Shown in pieces: positions 59,149 to 64,000 of a stretch of 64,000 nt of DNA. The DNA is from Salvia splendens. Its lineage: Eukaryota > Streptophyta > Magnoliopsida > Lamiales > Lamiaceae. The position numbers were made by a program, and so were the translations under genes. The notes below the pieces were generated by a model, which was not told the origin of the DNA, did not search any database, and saw nothing but the letters and a program-made list of their open reading frames with translations. The stretch is from the NCBI RefSeq assembly GCF_004379255.2, contig NC_056051.1, forward strand, positions 22,841,038 through 22,905,037, given 5' to 3'. Every line of letters begins with the position of its first letter. The stretch's first letter is position 1.

Positions 59149-60276
59149 GTGTATCGCCCGGTGATGGCTACGCTGTCTACGGATACCCCCTCCACTTATG
59201 TTCCGGAGACTCAGTTCACCGGCTTGGAAACTTTCTCTTTTGAGGAGTTGGGGCTATCTCCAATCAGGGAGACTCCCGATGATGTGGGGGCAGCAGCAAG
59301 GGGCAGGGGCAGGGGCAGGGGGATGGGACGTGGCAAGGACAAGGGGAAAGCCCCGGACTCTTCCTCTCGAACGGTGGCAGAGGAGGAGGATGAGGAAGAG
59401 ATGGGAAAGAGGACGGTCTGGAGCCCGTGGGAAAACGTTGCGCTTGCAAAGGCTTGGGTGGCAATAGTCGAGGATCCCTATGTCGGTGCCAACCAGCATA
59501 TTGACAGACTGTGGCATCGTATCGCTGAAGCCTACCACACACACAAACCGGCTGGGGCGAAGCGTCGCGTTTCGGAACAGTGCCGGAAACAGTGGGAGCG
59601 GTTGAGGCCTAAGCTTAGTCGATTCGCTGGTATCTACCAAAACAACCTCCGCCAGGCAAGCAGCGGTATGTCCGAGGAGGATGTCCGGAGCCGTTCCTTT
59701 TCTCAGTACCCCGACAGAGCCTTGAAGTTCAAACAATTCGACCAGTGGGAGGCCTTTCTCGTGGTGAAGGATTCCCCAAAGTTCTGTGGGGGTGTCGAAT
59801 CGGGCTGGAAGCGGACGAAGATCAACGCTTCCGGTGAATACAGCAGCAGTGCTGGTTCGCACGAGCTCCCAGAAGCCGATGAGGTTTCCCCGCTACCTCA
59901 ATCAGACGCTCGCCGTCGTCGTCGCCCGGTTGGGCAAAAAGCAGCGCAGCGGAGGGGTCGGGGAAGCAGCAGTGGAAGCGGGTCGTTCGAGGTCGAATCG
60001 GGGGCCCCTGCTGAATCGGAAGATTTCAACCGCCTCGCCCGCGCACAAATAACCCAAAATTATATCCGGACCATGCATAGGTGGCATGGCGCGACCGATG
60101 CGACGTACAAGAGGATGCTGAAGGAAATCATCGATGGATGTCGGCGCGATTTGGGGATGCCACCCATTGGAGATGATGGCGCCGAGATAAGCGGAGGGGA
60201 CGACGGGCCAGGCACGGGCGACGGGGGCGGCACTGGTAGCGGCGACGGCACGGGCGACGAGGACAGTGCGGAGTGA
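59149..60276 (+). CDS. PIF/Harbinger Myb/SANT-like DNA-binding protein
   Basis: 375 residues, uninterrupted. STYVPETQFTGLETF near the start is a typical lead motif. A Myb/SANT-like (trihelix) domain spans about residues 85-215 with WSPWENVALAKAWVAI, HIDRLWHRIAEAYH, VSEQCRKQWERLRPKLSRFA, SFSQYPDRALKFKQFDQWEA and KDSPKFCGG. A basic cluster (DARRRRRPVGQKAAQRRGRG) is a likely nuclear localisation signal, and the C-terminus is Gly/Asp-rich. In the known superfamily this second protein binds element ends and helps bring the transposase into the nucleus. Plant databases often mislabel it glutathione S-transferase T3-like. Transposase is missing from this element. Confidence 0.88.
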   Translation: MYRPVMATLSTDTPSTYVPETQFTGLETFSFEELGLSPIRETPDDVGAAARGRGRGRGMGRGKDKGKAPDSSSRTVAEEEDEEEMGKRTVWSPWENVALAKAWVAIVEDPYVGANQHIDRLWHRIAEAYHTHKPAGAKRRVSEQCRKQWERLRPKLSRFAGIYQNNLRQASSGMSEEDVRSRSFSQYPDRALKFKQFDQWEAFLVVKDSPKFCGGVESGWKRTKINASGEYSSSAGSHELPEADEVSPLPQSDARRRRRPVGQKAAQRRGRGSSSGSGSFEVESGAPAESEDFNRLARAQITQNYIRTMHRWHGATDATYKRMLKEIIDGCRRDLGMPPIGDDGAEISGGDDGPGTGDGGGTGSGDGTGDEDSAE

Positions 60277-60632
60277 GCCGGGGATGTTGGACTATGTATT
60301 TTTTTTTCATGATTAAGTATTTTTTCTTTTTTTCCTAAATTTGTTTTTTTTTTATGTTTTATGACTTTGTATGTTTGCCCTTTTCAAGTATTTCCCGTAA
60401 TTTTTCCGTATTTTGCTTTCCCGTACTTTTTGTTTATGTTAAAATTAAATTATTGTGATTTTTTTAATTGCGGGATGTCCTAGTGGGAAGGGCGATGGGA
60501 AGGGCGGATATGCAGGGGATGTCCTAGTGATGTGGCAGTGGGGTGGGATGTCCTAGTGACGTGGCAGGAGGTGTTTTTGGGATGTCCTAGTGGATGTCCG
60601 AGTGGGATGTCCGCCCACTGGAGATGCTCTAA

Positions 60633-61160
60633 CTGCTAAATGCTAATAATCAGGATCTTTTATAATTATATAAACGTTGTGATATGGGCCAGAGGGGATC
60701 TGACTTTAAACAGTCAATATATGCAACAGTCATGCGCGTGAGACTCTAAAAATGGTATTGATATTGAAATGGCCGCACCAACATAAATTTCTCCTGGGAA
60801 TATTCAAACTGAAAATTCAAACAAGATAGCCGACTCAGCCTACTGCTATAGAAAGGTATTCCATGCCACCTTTCAATCTCAGTCAAATCATCTCTTTCAA
60901 CACAATCCAACCATGTAAAAATAATAATAAATAGTTAAAGTGGAAAAAATGATAAAGTAAAAAATAAAAATAATATAGAAAAGACTTAGTATTTATATTT
61001 CCACAATTCAATTCTATTTTTCAACTATCTCAACTCATCTCCAACAATGGCGCCTCCCTCAGTTTCTATACTCCTCCAAACTCTAACTAGGAAAGAAAAT
61101 GAAGTAATAATTAACTCACTCTTTCTTTCCATCCGTGTCAATGGAAAACTGAAATTAGTA
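60633..61160. other. Intergenic
   Basis: AT-rich between the PIF element and the next MITE. A short frame at 61047 has no recognisable content. Confidence 0.5.
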
Positions 61161-61359
61161 CTCCCTCCGTCCCATAATATATGTCACACTTTTCTTTTTA
61201 GTTTGTCCCACAAAAGATGTCACATTTCTTTTAAAAAAAACTCCCTCTCATATTAATATAAATATACTATTTTCTCTTTCCACCTACCTAATACACAAAA
61301 CAACATCACATAAAATCTCGTGTCAATCCCTAAGTGTGCCATCTATTATGAGAAATGAG
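61161..61359. mobile_element. Stowaway-like MITE, 199 bp
   Basis: TA flanks. Ends CTCCCTCCGTCCCATAATAT and inverse CTCATTTCTCATAATAGATG, the right one worn. It abuts the truncation point of the second receptor-kinase copy. Confidence 0.7.
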
Positions 61360-61382
61360 TATATAAATCCCATGAGACACTC

Positions 61383-62092
61383 CTCCTATCACCAAGGATT
61401 ATTCCTATAAACAATTTTGCTTTTGTAAGTTAGCTTATTCAGGATTATATTTTTTTTTATCATGATATCAGAACAACTAATGTTACCATATGCATATAGC
61501 AAGGTACCTTTTGGTGGAGTTGAAGAACATATATCTTGTCATCGGCACCAGAATTATCTTGCAGCCACTCCAAATCTCCCCCAATCCAATAGCTGCACCC
61601 ATAGTCTTGCCCCATATAATTCGCATAGCCCGCGCATTCACAATCACTCCATCTCCAGCAGGTATCCCTGCAGTCACTCAGGATAAGGCTCTCGTTTCCA
61701 TCGATAGTTGGCATAACCGATCTCCCTCTTACGTCCCTGAAATCTCCCGACCGCCGATCAAACACCTGATTCATGTTCCTGCACTTGGGCAGCTCCCACA
61801 GCTCACACCCTTATCGATGGTCGACACGTTCCCTGTCTCGTCCAGCAACCACCCTGAAGTCGCCTTTCGGCTCTCCAACGTCCCGCCCTGGATCACTGTG
61901 TACATGAAGTAGTCTCCCCCGCTAGTTAAGTTATAGTTGAAGTTGTCGTGATCAGGCCTCATATAGTAATTCTCAAAATTCTTGACATTCCCCAAATCGT
62001 CGTCGTGAAAGTCCACGAGGCGTCCACTCCTCCAGTACGCCATCCCCCGCCGTCTGATGACCAGCTCGCCTGTGTTGGCAATTGAAACGAAA
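61383..62092 (-). pseudogene. G-type lectin receptor-like kinase copy 2, S-locus and PAN part
   Basis: Minus strand: NTGELVIRRRGMAYWRSGRL, DFHDDDLGNVKNFENYYMRP, TSGWLLDETGNVSTID, then a shift, CRNMNQVFDRRSGDFRDVRG, PAN motif LSDCRDTCWRWSDCECAGYA and WIGGDLEWLQDNSGADDKIY. It is closely similar to copy 1 (56552-57165). A deletion has removed the CYGYNSGDDLYD block. Homology includes the first bases of the transmembrane exon and ends at ~61383, so no kinase follows. It is a dead fragment. Confidence 0.85.
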
Positions 62093-62425
62093 TATATAAA
62101 TAGTGGACTTACGGAGATCCTATGGTTGAGGAGATTGTTGACAGAAATTGGTTTTCCACCTACTCGGAAAAGCCAATTGTTCTGCGACAACAAGACGACT
62201 ATTAGTATCTCAGAAAATCCAGTGGAACACGACAAGACGAAGCATGTGGAAGTTGATCGCCACTTCATCAAAGAAAAATTGGAAGGAGGCATTATTGAAT
62301 TCTCATTTGTCCGCTCAGAGGAGCAACTTGCGGATATACTCACCAAAGCTGTTTATCCAAAGGTCTTCAAAGAAATATTGGGCCAGTTATGCATCAGAGA
62401 TACCATTGCTCAACTTTAGGGGGAG
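62093..62425 (+). mobile_element. Ty1-copia 3' fragment: RNase H and polypurine tract
   Basis: The plus strand encodes EILWLRRLLTEIGFPP, LFCDNKTTISISENPVEHDK, TKHVEVDRHFIKEKLEGG and RSEEQLADILTKAVYP, the C-terminus of copia RNase H, ending CIRDTIAQL stop. A polypurine tract (AGGGGGAG) ends directly at the LTR start. Everything upstream of the RNase H C-terminus is missing. The fragment is embedded in receptor-kinase sequence of the opposite strand. Confidence 0.92.
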
Positions 62426-62649
62426 TGTCAAAACATATCAAGAGGAGAGAAGATTGCAGATTGACTGTGAAGAATTATTGATTGACTAGGATTGATACAA
62501 TTACATATTGTCCTAGAATAGATTGGTTGTATTTTCCATAGATAGGAAGTGTTGAATTCTATTGTAAAAATAACAAAGAAATACAAATCATCTTCTACTT
62601 CTGAATCTCGCCTCATGAATCTCGCATCTCTCGATTACCATCTTTAAGA
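62426..62649 (+). repeat. copia 3' LTR, 224 bp
   Basis: Begins TGTCAAAACATATC after the polypurine tract and ends ACCATCTTTAAGA, the same terminal sequences as the LTR at 3448-3688. Internal blocks also align (TAGAATAGATT, ATCTCTCGATTACC versus ATCTCGATAACC). Confidence 0.82.
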
Positions 62650-62750
62650 ATCCCATATTAGTGTAACAATATGAATTATTTTTTTATTATAGTATCAGAG
62701 CGGGTCGTTGGCTGAAACTGAAAAAGTTTGAGGATGGAACCATGCGGATT
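62650..62750 (+). other. LTR-retrotransposon primer-site remnant
   Basis: TAGTATCAGAGCGGGTCGTT at about 62689 resembles a plant copia primer binding site (TGGTATCAGAGC) with its leader. It follows the 3' LTR by ~40 bp, where host DNA would be expected, so it may come from a second, mostly deleted element. Confidence 0.45.
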
Positions 62751-63330
62751 TCTATCAACCTGGACTCAGATCCCACTCCAGAGTGAAAGGGCCGGGCGCA
62801 GGATTAGACGGCGTGAGCCATGAAGTGATCTTGGTGTTTGCTGATAGTTTCATTCATGAGAGAAGAGTGTTGGTGGGGTGATCGTAGCTCTGCCATAACA
62901 CTTGTTGTGGTTCATGATTCGAGCGAACGATGAAAATCCCGGTGTCGAGGAGTGTGGCGGTTATGTTAGTTGTAGTGGTGTTTGGTCCTCGGGCGGTGTA
63001 GAGGGGGATGGGATGGGCGCCATCGTGGGTGATGGTGAGGTCGCCTCGGGAGCCGAGGGTCAGCAGGGGGTCGGAGTTTTTGAGGACGGGGTTGTCGCGG
63101 TTGGCGATCCAGATTGCTTTGCTGTTGAAGACGATTGCTAAGTAAATCTTGAGGTGTGGATTGGTTGGATTCAGGGGCGTAGAAGCGTAGCGTGAAGAGG
63201 CCGTTGGGGGAGTCTAGCTGAGACGACGAGTCGAGATAGTCTCCTTGTGCCGATGGAGGAAACTGCTTTGATGCCGAGACACATTGTGATGCATATCCAC
63301 TGCAAAATTGAAGGAGTCACACTCATCGGT
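62745..63330 (-). pseudogene. G-type lectin receptor-like kinase, B-lectin part, frameshifted
   Basis: Minus strand, across at least three frames: GYASQCVSASKQFPPSAQ, YLDSSSQLDSPNGLFTLRFY, then (shift) IYLAIVFNSKAIWIANRDNP, LKNSDPLLTLGSRGDLTITH, LLDTGIFIVRS, LWQSYDHPTNTLL, then (shift) ITSWLTPSNPAPGPFTLEWD. This is the mannose-binding-lectin-like N-terminal domain of G-type lectin receptor kinases (VANRDNP and WQSFDYPTDTLLPG equivalents). A stop interrupts the frame after NTLLSHE. No signal peptide with an intact start was found. Its distal end overlaps in alignment with the NTGELVIRRRG start of the piece at 62092, so the two may come from different paralogs. Confidence 0.85.
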
Positions 63331-64000
63331 GTTTGGAAACGATGGGGATTAGTGTTTTTTCATTTTTTGTGAGGTTTGAGTAACATCAAAACAACTCTAG
63401 TTGTGAGGCCACAACACGCTTCACTTATATGTGATTCTAGTTGACCTCAGTAAAAACATGAAATCAAATATAGGTGGTTTTCGTAAAAACTTTGAGAATT
63501 GAAAATCATTTCAGTTTTCTAATACATTAATAATTCACAACACAAAATATATTAGTATTGAGCATCGATGTTATTGTTATTGTTATCGATTATTGAGCTC
63601 ATAGTAGATAATTTTGATTCTTTCTAAATGAGAAAAAATAAAATTAGTAGCTAGGGCTATTATTGACCGATTATTTATTGTTTCACAATAATTAAATAAA
63701 ATTTTATTAATATTCATTCTATCAACTAATACTCTCCCCATTCTATAAAAATAGATTTTTTCCATTTTGGTTCATTCCATATGAATAAACTTTTTTCTTT
63801 TGGTAACTTCTTCTTCTTTCGAATGGAGTGAGCCCCATTCTCCATTATTTTACAAATTATGCATAAAATAAGTGGCATCCCAAATATATGAGCGAGTATA
63901 ATAAAATTTATATTATTAAGTAAATTGAAACTAATACTCTTTAATCTTGTTATTACGTTTACCAATCACTTTACTAAAAGTATAAATATTACACATAATT
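63331..64000. other. Intergenic to window end
   Basis: AT-rich. A MITE-like end (CTCTCCCCATTCTATAAAAA near 63732) has no readable partner. No gene seen. Confidence 0.5.

Larger units (their letters stand above)
58426..60629 (+). mobile_element. PIF/Harbinger element carrying only the Myb-like gene
   Basis: TAA at 58423-58425 and 60630-60632. Perfect 10-bp TIR GAGCATCTCC / GGAGATGCTC. The left subterminal region has dense GGACGTCC/GGACGTCG motifs, the right has GGGATGTCC repeats. It contains ORF 59149-60276 and an upstream ORF, but no transposase. It sits between two truncated receptor-kinase copies. Confidence 0.9.

Overview
This 64 kb window is nuclear DNA from a flowering plant. Genes are split by many short introns, several regulator and organelle genes match land-plant families (a TOPLESS-type co-repressor, a chromomethylase, a G-type lectin receptor kinase), intergenic DNA is very AT-rich, and Ty1-copia, LINE, PIF/Harbinger, long-TIR (Mutator-like) and Stowaway-like transposable elements are dense. 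A eudicot is likely. I cannot fix the family from sequence alone.

Layout. At 1-3.7 kb lies the 5' part of a decayed Ty1-copia element on the minus strand. Its gag position is occupied by a segment resembling the N-terminus of a patellin. From 4.4 to 11.8 kb there is a run of DNA transposons: a foldback element, a Mutator-like element with a perfect 9-bp target duplication, a dead PIF/Harbinger transposase element with a nested Stowaway MITE, another Stowaway, a PIF-type MITE, and a second long-TIR element with a perfect 10-bp target duplication. From 12.4 to 29.5 kb there are three apparently intact minus-strand genes: an ATP11-type F1-ATPase assembly factor, a chromomethylase (CMT3-like, 998 aa, 11 coding exons) and a TOPLESS-family co-repressor (1127 aa, 25 coding exons). 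The exon joins of all three keep frame throughout.

From 30.7 to 31.7 kb is a tandem array of about six units of roughly 168 bp. From 33.6 to 43.9 kb come a short F-box gene, a broken SEC14-like fragment, and a large inverted duplication (arms of about 3.8 and 4.0 kb around a 0.56 kb spacer). Each arm carries the 3' part of an L1-type LINE followed by a SEC14-like gene. The left gene copy has lost a splice acceptor. The right one has an in-frame stop and a MITE in its coding exon.

From 44.6 to 54 kb, an unusual CCGGTT-rich TIR element and PIF remnants flank two intact genes: organellar ribosomal protein bL35 and a multi-pass membrane protein of MFS/Atg22-like type. From 54.7 to 63.3 kb are the pieces of G-type lectin receptor kinases. 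The first copy has the kinase but lacks the lectin domain. The second has the lectin domain, cut by retrotransposon debris, but lacks the kinase. Between them sits a 2.2 kb PIF/Harbinger element with a long Myb/SANT-like ORF.

The intact genes are unrelated housekeeping or regulatory genes. Two of them (chromomethylase and TOPLESS co-repressor) act in transcriptional silencing, but nothing shows that their adjacency matters. The most unusual structures are the chimeric copia element, the LINE/SEC14 palindrome, the chromomethylase with an intronless 3' half, and the split receptor-kinase pair.
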